Source: Axinella damicornis
Lineage: Eukaryota > Porifera > Demospongiae > Axinellida > Axinellidae
Reading direction: 5' to 3'
Assembly (NCBI GenBank): GCA_963931865.1
Contig: OZ007506.1
Span: 8,294,934-8,358,933 of the forward strand
DNA length: 64,000 bases
A program made the position numbers and the translations under genes. Under the pieces are notes generated by a model. The model searched no databases. It was not told where the DNA came from and worked only from the letters and a program-made list of their open reading frames with translations. Shown one piece after another: positions 10,011-21,300 of this stretch. Position 1 is the stretch's first letter. Each line of letters opens with the position of its first letter.

Positions 10011-12219
10011 TCACTTTTGCTCCGGGTTTGGGGGGAACACGTGCAGGTTGATAAGTCCTCTTTTCTGGCCATTTTAAATGGCGTTGGTGACTTTGACGCC
10101 GCTGCCAACTTTGCCGAGTTAATTTTCACAGTCCCGACACTGGTGTACTGTACCTTTGTGGGTGGACAAAGTACTACACAGTTAGCCACTGAAGGTCTGC
10201 GGATGCATTAATCAAATAGCTCACAGGGAACTGTGGCTTTGGACCAGGAGTTAGACGCTCTTCAACTTTCACAGGAAGCTGTAAGGGTTAGGGAAATGCA
10301 AGATAAGTGCGGTACTCAAGTTCATATGGACATACTATGATGAGGTAGGTAGCTCACAGGGAACTGTGGCTTTGGACCAGGAGTTAGACGCTCTTCAACT
10401 TTCACAGGAAGCTGTAAGGGTTACGAAAATGCAAGATAAGTGCGGTACTCAAGTTCATATCGACATACTATGATGAGGTAGGTAGCTCACAGGGAACTGT
10501 GGCTTGGGTCCAGGAGTTGTACACTCTTCAACTTTCACAGGAAGCTGTAAGGGTAAGGGAAATGCAAGATAAGTGCGGTACTCAAGTTCATATGGACATA
10601 CATAAACAGTTACTATAAAATGCTCACAATGTTAAAATGTGTTTAAACTAAGAGTTAAGCCCACCAATTTTGGTGGTGATTCACAAATCACCACCTCCTG
10701 TCCTATGTCTGGTCCCGGACAAGGGTTGGGCTGCAACTTGGTTTCAGTGTATGACATAAAATTGTGGAACAAACTCAGCTTATCAAGTACATACACTGAG
10801 AGAATAGTGTACCTGCAAAATCTCCTCATTCAGTTCAGGAGGAGTTGGTGCAGACTGGAGCTGGAGTAGTATGTCATCCTAGTAAACATGCAGCATGAGA
10901 TAACAGACACTGGTAATTCAACCACAACTATGTCAAACGTGTACTTGTTGTAATTACCACTTTGTCACTGACGAGGTCCAGACTCAGCTTGATGGGCTGC
11001 AGCAGCATTTGGAACTCTGCCGTAGTGAGAGCTCGAGACTCCTGTGTTCAAGAAGAGAACTTCACATCATGCATGTTATTGCAATATTAAGTGACAGGAA
11101 TACCTGAGTGAGGCCCTGTTGCACAGTTTCACCTGCTGGAAAAGTACAAAGATGTTGTGATTGAGTAACAGCCTATAATAATAATATATCACATACCATG
11201 ATGTTTGCATCCCAGCTGGATTCAGAGCTGCTGTCTACACTGAAGTACTTCCGTTGCTCCTCCCGTGTGGTGCCCTGCCGCACCATCTTCACATTGGTCA
11301 ATGCCTTCTGTAAACATGAGCATAAGTTGAACAGTTCTGATAATTATTATCTTGATCTATCAAATATGTAGAAAGGTTCATTTAAATGGCCAAAGTACAA
11401 GTAAAGTATGGCAGTATACGTATAATTATACACCTTGCGTTTCTGTGGTACTTCGTTTGCCTTCTTTGGAGTTTTACCCTAAAGAATTTAATGACATTCA
11501 GGGTTTCAGTTTCTCTGTATCCCTTGCAGAAAAAAAATAATACCACTTTTATACCTTTTTGGTGCCCGGAGTAGTGCTGCCAGTGCTGCCACACCGCTGC
11601 CACATTACTCTCCCAACGCTTCCCAGTACGGTGGCACTGTAGCGTGCCCCACTCACCCTGCAGCACACCTCGTCACCCTCTTTTGGTGAGTCGAATTCAG
11701 CGTTCTCTGGCTCCACCTTGTTCATGTCTATCACTTCCTCCTCCCCATCCTGGTACTTCACCTTCAGTTTCACTGTGGATTTAATTAGCACGCTGTATAG
11801 TACAGTCTGGCATAAGTGGCATGGTATGGTGCCCATGCTGTGTTGTACTAGTCTGAGTTAGGTGGTTACACGCACTGATCCAAATTCGAATGAGAGTAAT
11901 TCCGGTCTTTGTTCTCTCTAAACTGAAGATGCTATCTGGGCTATAAATGAAGCATGTTCAAAAGAAATTTTGTAGCTATAAATTGTGGTAGCTATACCTG
12001 CCAAAATAATACTATTCACAACCGGCAGCCTTGAGGGCGGAGCTCACAAGCATGTGCATGTACATACACTTAGCTTCGTTACCAGGCTCCTCCCCCTGCA
12101 CGCACAAGGTAGAGCCTGGGAACGAGGCTACAAACACACTTACACTTACCGCTCTTGTGCTGTTTCCTCCAGGCCTGGAGGGTATTGGGTTGATGCTCAC
12201 TGGAAAGAGCAGCCTTCAT
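10011..12219 (-). CDS. Uncharacterised gene with tudor-like N-terminus (about 12 exons)
   Basis: Exons inferred from splice sites and open frame, in order: 12219-12150 (ATG start), 11772-11555, 11478-11434, 11307-11193, 11146-11115 (approximate), 11053-10970 (approximate), 10878-10813, a short exon ending near 10700, three copies of a 54-bp exon (10544-10491, 10411-10358, 10278-10225) and a terminal exon 10064-10011 with stop TGA. The model gives about 293 aa. Exon 2 reads KLKVKYQDGEEEVIDM followed by GDEVCCRVSGARYSATVL, which resembles a tudor or chromo-like barrel; this is inference. A Lys-rich segment and a Pro-rich tail follow. The exon 4 to 5 join needs a GTGATA donor rather than the better GTATGT to keep frame, so that part is uncertain. 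I do not recognise the family. Exon 2 ends with 37 nt identical to the nearby Mutator-like relic. Confidence 0.5.
10218..10603. repeat. 133-bp tandem triplication carrying an exon
   Basis: Three units with period 133 bp, nearly identical. Each holds, on the minus strand, a CCCTTACAG acceptor, a 54-bp open segment reading LPVKVEE-TPGPKPQFP, and a GTGAGC donor. Confidence 0.9.
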
Positions 12220-13208
12220 TTTACTAGTAGTGGTTCGTTTGCGCTTCGTTACACACATGCACATGCATGGAAGTGGGTAATGGAAGTGGGTAAAACTCAA
12301 GCTTTAATAAAAGGGGGAACAAAAGGGCCTCATAGTGAGCAGGCCTCTACAGAAACAGAAGAGCCTTACAGCTTAGAACAAAGGGTCTCCATGCAATGGT
12401 ATAGTCTCGTGCCCAGACCACACCTCCTTGCAGGGAGAAACGGTCTGGTGAATGAAGTCGAATTTCTTGGGCTTGAAGCACACTACGGAATGTATAATCA
12501 TTGTGTTACTCCCGTGGTGTTAAGTACCTGTGAATGTGTCTGCTAAGGCTCCCGTGTTGACCAAGCGTGATCGTGGCTACTCATTTCAGGAGAGATGTAC
12601 TAACATTTTGCTGCTCACCCACCCATGGAAGGCTTTTGAAGCATCCTTCACTGTCCACTGAATCTGCTTCCTGTTTTGGGGGCATTCCTTTTAGTCTTTA
12701 CTGGTGTCAAGTATGAAAAACAGCCCCTTAAGGCTAGGACCAGCATTAGCTTACACCGAGAGGAGGTCCTTCTTTGTACTTGATCCCCTTACTGACCTCG
12801 CTCCCTCAACTTGATCCTTCATTTATAAGCGCTCACAACTAGCACAATCGAGCAGAGAAAGTCTTCAGAAGTTGTTGCCACAATGTAGCATTGCCTTACA
12901 GTCATTGCGCCGTGGTCTGCTCACCATTTGAGTCAATATAATGGGAACACTTCAACTTTAGCTTTTCCTGCATAGACTGCACATACTGGCTCTCCTCTAT
13001 GCAGGAAAACTGGCATTTTCAAAAGTAATTAGTGGGTGGGGTAGCACACATGCGTCCAGGTCCTCATCTATGGATACATTTTCCTGTGACTATTGCCACA
13101 CAAGCACTAACACTAACACTAACACTAACACTAACACTAACACTAACACTGACTCTACTAGCAATTATTAATGTTGTTCTGTCACCTGTGATCTTGTTCT
13201 ATTGCCAG
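12220..13208. other. Interval between the tudor-like gene and the PDCD2-like exons
   Basis: Contains a solo transposon end at about 12409-12455 (TAGTCTCGTGCCCAGACC, matching the element at 19915-20226) and a CACTAA hexamer array at 13104-13152. The N-terminal exons expected for the PDCD2-like gene were searched for here and not found. Confidence 0.4.
13104..13152. repeat. CACTAA hexamer array
   Basis: About eight CACTAA units. Similar in form to a telomere repeat (CCCTAA) but differs at one base per unit. Confidence 0.9.
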
Positions 13209-14791
13209 TGATTCTGAGGAAACGGTGCATGGAACTGAACTCGAGATGCCCACTACAAGCTCAAAAGCTGCTGCTATGAGAGGAACTGACACCGACAGTT
13301 ATTCCAATGTTACTGCACGAATGGAGGATCTGTCTTTAGAGGTACATGCAGCAAAGCCAGCCCCCTATGAGGGGCCTTACTTCCCTCCAAGCTATGTTAG
13401 TGTACATGAAGAACCATTTGAAGACAAGTACTCAGCTAAGGTTGAGGAACTGCTCAAGAAGTACAGAAAAGAGAATCCAGACTTTGTGCCCAACTCAGAC
13501 GTGGGCCTGAAGAGGAATGGGAGCAGTGAAGGGTATGAAAAGAGTGTAGCCGCTCATGGGGACAGAACATTTCAGAAGTTCCACAAACAGTTGGCCAGGT
13601 GCCCAGATCAGATTGTAAGGTAGGCTTGAGGTAGCATATACAATCATGGAGTCTCTTTGTAGCTTCGTTCCCAGGCCCCACCCAGCTTTTCGTGGCTTGC
13701 AGTACGGATAAGTGGGAGAGGGCCTGGTATCCTCATGTGAGCACGACGTAAGCATTTCAGAATGAAAATGTGAGGTTTCATGTATTGTTCAACCAACTAC
13801 ACGTTCAACACTTGGTGTATATGACAGTTGTTCCCCGCTAGCTAGATACGCGTGGTAGCTTACCTGGTACATACGTACCTTGCTGTTCTGAGCCCCAGTG
13901 CGCTCATGTTCACCTTTCTGCCATCCTTTCTATCCTGACATCACTCACGTGAGGAAGGATACCATGCCCTCTCCCCACTTATCCGTACTTCAAGCAACAA
14001 AAAGCTGGGAACGAGGCTAGCAGCTTTGCACAAGTCTATGCATCGTTGTCTAGTGTGGTAGGGGGGGGGGGGGGGGGGGGGGTCCATGGAGAAGTTTGTT
14101 TATAACTTGGTCTGTATGATGCCAGGTCCTGGCAGTCTTAGTCTCGTTCCCAGACCTTTCATCCATGCAGCGCGTATAAACTATCGCTTCCAGTATAGTA
14201 TTAAAAGGTGATCCATGCTGGGTTTGTTTGGGTCTGGGACTGAGACTGTTCTTGCTTGCATTCTACTGTGTCTTGTTTGCAATTGGTTAAATAGTCTTGG
14301 AATGGGGTTGGTATAGTCATAGTCCAGGAATGAGACCAAGTTTATGGCTGTACGTCTTCTGTAGGTACAGCTGGAACGGTTCTCCGCTGATGATTACAGA
14401 TCACCCTGTACCAAAAGAGACGCAATGCAAATTCTGTGGTTCCTCCCGAGTCTTTGAATTCCAGTTGATGCCACCACTAGTGTACCTCCTCCACAAGTTG
14501 ATTCGAGCAACAACTGAAACCCACCGCAGTGCTACTGTCAATACGAACCCCTCCAGCATTAATGGTGGACCCAATACTGATTGTGATGGGAGTAAGCATC
14601 AGTGTGTTGGAGGGAGTCAAGTTGTCCCTTCACTGCCTATGGTCGAGTTTGGCACTGTCTTGGTGTATAGCTGCTCCCAGAGTTGCTGGGAGGATGATCT
14701 CGAGGGAGATGCTGTTTTTAGAGAAGAATGTGTAGTTGTACAGCCAGATCCTGATGAGCGTATCTGTGCAGCTGTCCGTGTACCTGTATGA
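13209..14791 (+). CDS. PDCD2L: PDCD2-like protein, C-terminal exons
   Basis: Two exons join in frame: 13209-13619 (acceptor TTGCCAG, donor AAG/GTAGGC) and 14365-14791 (acceptor CTGTAG, stop TGA). They encode about 279 residues. PDCD2_C landmarks are GPYFPPSYVSVHEE, HGDRTFQKFHKQLARCPDQI, RYSWNG, CKFCGSSRVFEFQLMP and VEFGTVLVYSC-SCW with the paired Cys. Family members act in 40S ribosomal protein chaperoning and export. The acidic DSEETV start of the first exon matches the segment just before the C-terminal domain in PDCD2L rather than PDCD2, but the split between the two paralogues is not certain. The N-terminal zinc-binding half was not located, so the gene is incomplete in this annotation. 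Intron 13620-14364 contains a 360-bp transposon. Confidence 0.85.
13658..14022. mobile_element. Inverted-repeat transposon, long type, copy 1
   Basis: Ends TAGCTTCGTTCCCAGGCC and TGGGAACGAGGCTAG. Inverted arms of about 70 bp include CAGCTTTTCGTGGCTTGCAG and its approximate reverse complement. Interior matches, in reverse, the copies at 18230-18540 and 56332-56761. No coding capacity. Confidence 0.75.
14061..14082. repeat. Poly-G run, 22 nt
   Basis: Uninterrupted G homopolymer in the PDCD2-like intron. Confidence 0.9.
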
Positions 14792-15328
14792 ATTATATGT
14801 CCAACATTATTTGTATAGTCTCATGCCCAGAAGGAAAGGTGCATGGGATCTGGGCTGTGGTTGAGATTAGTGTACTCCTGACTTGTTCTCAGGCTGCTAT
14901 ATCTCCTCAGTTTTTTGGCACAAGCATGCTACAAAAAGCTGCATGGGAAGGGGCCTAGGAATGAGGCTATGCTCCTTTAGGAGTGAACCATTTGGGTTAA
15001 TTATTGGCTGCATGCAGGCAATTGCTACAAGGAGATGATAATGCATGGCTCGTAGTTGCTTGAATAATATTGTTGGGCTTCCTGCTTGCATGACTGTAGT
15101 AGCCCAAACGATAAAGAAAGCAAATACTGATGAACCATGATAACTTTGTGATTCCATACAAAGTAGTTGGCAAAAGTATAACATGACACACTACCAGCAT
15201 TACTCAGCAAGTGACCCCCTACATAATACATGTACACCGTACGAATACAGAAATATGATGTGAACTGACTATCTACGTTACAAATGAATACCACAGTTCA
15301 ACAGTTGTTCATGAATAGTAGTGTTCAG
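14792..15328. other. Region between PDCD2-like and PAIP1-like 3' ends
   Basis: The two genes converge here. An inverted-repeat fragment lies at about 14888-14970 (ends with GGGCCTAGGAATGAGGCTA). Presumably holds both 3' untranslated regions; no clear polyadenylation signals were assigned. Confidence 0.4.
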
Positions 15329-18300
15329 TTAAGGATTGCCCGGGACATCGTACGGTACATCTGGGTCAAAGTCCTGCATGAGTAGGTGGTCCTCAATCTC
15401 ATCAATGAAGGCCTCAAACTCGTCTTGCATGTCGGGATCCATCCCCTGGCTGTCCACGTCTCCTGGGAGAAAGCTGGAAGGAAGTGGATGTCTACGTGTG
15501 AGTAGGTGTACATGCGAAGCAGCAGGTGACAGCCTACTGGGCCTCGTCTCAGAGCCAGTATAGCCTCGTTTGCACGCTGCCCTCCCAGTTCGTGCGGTGA
15601 AGATAAATACAAAATACTCCCCCTCCGTATTTTTCTTCACAGCACACGGGGGGAGCCTAGGAACGAGGCTAGAGTCAGTAATGTCACTCACTTCCAACAC
15701 TAGCCTTGTTCCAAGGCAATTACCGAGTGCCTGGGAACGAGGCTGGAGTCAGTAATGGAAGCTGTCACTCACTTCCAACACTAGCCTTGTTCCAAGGCAA
15801 TTACCGAGTGCCTGGGAACGAGGCTGGAGTCAGTAATGGAAGCTGTCACTCACTTCCAACACTAGCCTTGTTCCAAGGCAATTACCGAGTGCCTGGGAAC
15901 GAGGCTGGAGTCAGTAATGGAAGCTGTCACTCACTTCCAACACTAGCCTTGTTCCAAGGCAATTACCGAGTACCTGGGAACGAGGCTGGAGTCAGTAATG
16001 GAAGCTGTCACTCCCAACACTAGCCTTGTTCCAAGGCAATTACCGAGTGCCTGGGAACGAGGCTATTCCAATACCAGTGAAGATGGGATGTAAAGTCTTC
16101 TTAGATGATACCCGCTACGTGTACGTGCACGACGTAAGCAGTTTGTTGAAGTCGTTAGTGATTATTGTGGTGAAGCTGTAATTCTGGTTGTGTTATTAAG
16201 GTTCTAATAAGTTTACTATTGGTGTTGAACACCATTGCCTGTGTCACTGGTATCGTGTAGGTCTCATGCACAGTGTAGTCACATACTTTAGTACTCACTC
16301 TGGTGTGTCAGTGTCCTCAACGACTAGATCATCTTCATCCACATACTCGTTCCAGTCATCTGTAAAGTGTACCAGTTATAAACATCAACATTCATTCAGT
16401 GGAGGGCAGAGCATCAGTTTTGAACATTCAGTGGAGGGCGGGGTATCAGTTATGAATACTGAATGGAGGGTGGGGCAACCTCAGTTGAGTATTTGTATAC
16501 AGTCTAGTAATCAACATTGAATAGTGGGTGGGGCATCAGTGAAAATCATTCACAACACAACACACACACTTACCAGGATCAGTAACCGGGAGTTGCGCAC
16601 CCATTGGGTGGCTTGGGTTGAATATGAGTTCGTCGAGTGGGGGTTGCTGGTTGGCAGGTGTGAGTGTGCTGGTGGAGGTAGGAGGGGCAGATTTCATACC
16701 CTTTCCCCACTTGACGGCCTGAAGCTGTATCACACGTATAACAAGGTCTTGGCAGTGACTAGTGTGTGTGCATGTGTGTGACAGGCATGTGCGTTGTGGT
16801 GTGTGTCAGCATCAAGCCACCAAAGATCAGAGAGGGTATGAAAATCAGCAAACGGATGCCTGCCTGAGGGCTGCTTTGGCCTATTTGGACCTTGTCAGTA
16901 CAGTTACTCTGACCAGCAGCAGGTACACAATTGTACAGACAGGCAGGCATCCAAGCTTTCATAGGTGCCTAATGCAATTATGGTTTCATTTTAGTCCCGT
17001 TCCCAGGTACGCCTAGCTTTTCATCGCTTGCAGCGTGGGCCTGGGAATGAGGCTATTTCGTTCTGACAGGAGGGCACAAGCCGTTCTGACAGGAGCACAT
17101 CAAGCCGGTGAAACTGGAGAGGGAGGTGTGGCTTCGCATGTACATTGTATAGGCAGCAAATACAAACATAGCAGCTGCATTATATCAGTAGGATTTTATG
17201 ATGAAACAAGAAACATTAATATCATGTGAATCGCCCGAGAGCTAGAGCTAGGGAAACAAAACACATAGAGTTGGAAGCAGTGTGTCGCTTTGAGCAAGAG
17301 TATTCAGAGAAACAGAGACCCACAGTTGGAACAGTCACCCCCCAAGCGGTTTTTGCTCACAAGTGGTTCAGAAGAAGCACAAACGGATGAGAAGCTCATT
17401 GTGTGATGGTTGTTGCAGGATAGGACTGAAGCCATGCATGTGCTGTTCGCTTTGAACATTGACGTCACTTAGTTTCTTTCAAGTCTATGTTCCAAACTGG
17501 TATTTGTCACCAGGGCTGCAGAATTGGTTCCCACTTAAGTACCAGTACTGAGATACCATCTATGATTGCTTCCAGGAAGTTGTATGTTAACCAATTCCAA
17601 CCTCCACCAGAGACGCAAGTGATTTACACGGGCAGTGAATTCCTTTCAAGTCTGCTTCATGTGAGACATGAACAGTAAAGTCTCCCGCATTCCGGGCAGA
17701 GCATACTGCATGAGCGCCCACCTCTGTTACTGTGCATCAACTTGTACGTTTGAATCTGCCCCCTGAGGGGATCCTACAGGTCTTACTAACCTCCCTGGCA
17801 ACTTCAAGGTCACTCCATGTGGCAGCCACAGACCTTGGACTGGCCACCTTATCATTGACGCTCAAAAATGTTGGCCTGAAGCAACCACATAATAAGGTTC
17901 CGTTGTACACATGATTATTGCTGAGCAGGGAAGTGGGGGAAGTAATTACGCATCTTCATTCCTAGATGAGCCTGTGAATGAGTAATCATGTTGCATCTGA
18001 GCTACGTAGAAGAGCTGGTAGCAACCTAAATTCTCACTGAACATTCTCCGGACTTGGGAAATCAATCTCGAAGGCATGCAAGGCTCAGGAATGCAGTAAG
18101 TGCATGTACATCACTCTAATGCAAGTGCTCACATTGTGTGAAAGTCTGTCACAATAATAGTTGCTGAGATGGCACTACAAACAGGGTGTTTGGTTTTTTT
18201 GCTGCTGCTTCATGAATATACTTACAAGGCCAGAATACGTAACCAACAGTATTGTTTAGCGGGAGAGAGCCTGGTAAGTTTTATTGTGCAAGTGACGTCA

Positions 18301-21300
18301 AGGGTAGAAAGACTGGAAATGACCGTGGGCATACTGGGGCTCAGAACAGCAAGAAGAGTGAAGGCACCAGGTATCTAGCTAGCGGGGGTGACTGTCATAC
18401 ACACCAAGTGTTGAACAACATGAGCGTTTTGTTCTGGCAATTTTGCCATTTGTAGACTATGTCATGCTCACGTGATCTCCGTTTTTCTGTACTGCAAGCG
18501 ACAAAAAGCCGGGTCCATGGGGGCCTGGAAACGAGGCTATTGGGCACTAATATAACTTAAAGATGAGCCTTTCCTTCTGATGTGGAGGTACTCATTAGAG
18601 CTTGTTAGTCAGTTGATGACACATTTGCATAAGTCTAAATAGAGCCCACCAAAACATTTCTGAGGGAGTTGGCATTCTGATTTTTTGAGTGCATGTAGGC
18701 CTCAGTAAAGTCTCCAAGTTTGAAGCATAAAGCTTGCACCAAACGTTTTTCGCATAATTATGGTTAGGGGTTAGGTTACCCCCCAACCATATAGCCTCGT
18801 ACCCAGGCCAACACGCAGAACGCGAACGTGGGCCTGGTGACACATGGCAAAATTCCCGTATGTGCTGAAGTCAGCAGTCTTGATTTTGGGTAGGCGAATC
18901 ACGTTTGTCCATTGCCAATTACTGCGTAGTAATTACATTCTTTACCACGTAAAAAGAGTAGCCATTTGATAGAACCGATGTTCTAGCCTTCAAGACTCAT
19001 CTCTGGTCGCTCTTTGGCAAGGATTTTCTACTTAGCCATCACCAACAGCTACATACATGTATACCTGCCGCATGAATTTGAATGTATCCAAGTAAGGAAT
19101 GTAATCGCTTACACAATTATGCTGACTGAGCACATACGGAAATTTTGCCAAGTGTCACCAGGCCCTCTTCCGCGTTCCGTGTGTGGACCTCGGTATGAGA
19201 CTACCAACCATATGTAACATACATGTATAGGAAAAGTACAATTTCTTGGTGCCCATACGGTATTAAAACCGGTGGTCCCGATGCAACACGTAGGTGGCTC
19301 AATGCCATGCTACATGTACACTGGCTAGCCTCGTTCCCAGGCTGCCCACGCGGCCTGGGAACAAGGCTAGTACACTGGCCTGCACATTTCATGGATAATC
19401 AGATTCTGAACACAGTGTTGCAATTACAGGAAGGCTTGTTGTTTGACCTGAAAAGGATTGCGTACAAAACGTACTGATGCCTGAGAGATGTCCGATGAAA
19501 TGTGCAGAGTTCAGTGATCCAGAAATAACGTGACAAGTTTAATCACCAAGGCTACTGTCCGGAGATAAGATAGAATAACGTACAAACCGTCTAAAGATGG
19601 ACGTGGACTGATATGAATATGTACGTAGCACGTGATAAATACAGCAAAACACACACACACACACACTGTACTAACATATGCACCTGCTTAAGCTGTCGTC
19701 GATGGCGAGTTTCTTGAGAGTTTCGACCACCTGTTCCATCTTGCTTGACCCCTTCTTCTCACATTCCTCCAGTAAATTCCCCGTCAACTACACAGACATG
19801 GAGCACAGTGGCAGAGAATGAACAGCTGCAGAATTCAGCCTCTGTATTTACAGTACATGCAACAAGGTTAAGACAGCCCAAGGTGGCACGGTGGCACACA
19901 TTCCAAACAGCAGTCTCGTGCCCAGCCGGAAACCTACGGGATAACCGTCTGGTGACTTTCAGCAACATTCTCGGTCTTCATTTAATCTGCCTGAAACCGG
20001 ACAGAACCGGAAGTCCTACTCGTGAAATAGTATACGTAATTGCATGAATTTTCTACAACTTCTCGCTATTAACAATTTAACATAGAGAAAACTGAATTCT
20101 CTGCGATTTCATTGGCAGTCTGATATTCCTGCCTAAAAGGAGTGACTTTTAAACGAAGACCAAGGTTTCCGCTGAAAGTCGCCAGACCGTCTTTCCTGCA
20201 AGGGGTGGGGTCCGGGCACGAGACTACCAAACAGGAGTGTGGGCAGCCTCATTCCCACCATTAATTTTGATCCCCTGCCGTATTTACAGACTGTAAGTGA
20301 TCAAACACTGTCAGTGGGGATGGCCTGGGAATGAGGTTAGAGGGTGGGCTGGCTTTAGCATTCATCTACATCACTATGAAAGGGAGCACAGGTTTGTGGT
20401 TAGCACTCAAGCATCATAGTTACATGTAGCAATGCCACTCTCCCCAACAGCCATGGTTTGGCAGTTTGCTACTACGTAACTACTTGAGAGTAGTGTCTGC
20501 AGCACACTGACTACACTTGGCCAGATTTTTGTTGGTAGCGAAGAGTCTATTGAGCCTTAAGTACACCTGGTCATGCATGATGAAGCGCTGGTTCTACTGA
20601 AGACAATACTGAGAGGTGAAACTACTGGTTTTCCACTGCTTCAGCACACTCTAACCAGCATGTACACTCAACTGCCTAATACCATCTCACATGAGACCAG
20701 GAAGCTGAGCCAAAGGGGGGCCTCATTTGCAGGTGGCGTACCTCTTTACGAGACTATACATGTACACTGTATATGATACTGTCAACTGCTGTGTGAGGTC
20801 ATACTGCACGGAAAGGGAGCACAGTGGTGGAGAGGATGAACCACCTCCTTGTTCCCGGAACCAGCATGCAGTACGCAAACAAAGCGGGATAGAGAATTGA
20901 AAGTTACTTGCTACTGTGTGAGGCCATGATCCCTGCTGCAAATGGACGGAGAGGGGGGCTGCTATGTGCTATTACGATAGACCCCCCAAAACAGCATGGT
21001 GTATAAACCACCTGGTGGCACACAGAGTGGCCTCCTAACCACCCCTACATGTAGCTGATCGATGGTAAGGCTTGTTGGAATTTGCACATAGGAGGCATTG
21101 AACACACCACCTGGCTTAGTACGGCTTAGTTCCCAGCCCCACAGCCACGAGGGCTGGTATTCCCTCCCAACCTTGAGGATGCTGCACCCGACCATAACCA
21201 GCTTGTCTTCTTTCACTGAGAGTAGCTTCTGCACCAACTCAAATATGGCGACCCCCAGCACGTGGAAAGGGCTGTTGTTCTGTGGGGGAGGAAGAAGAGG

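Noticed and set aside
13104..13152. Telomere repeat
   Set aside because: Unit is CACTAA, not CCCTAA, and the array is short and internal.
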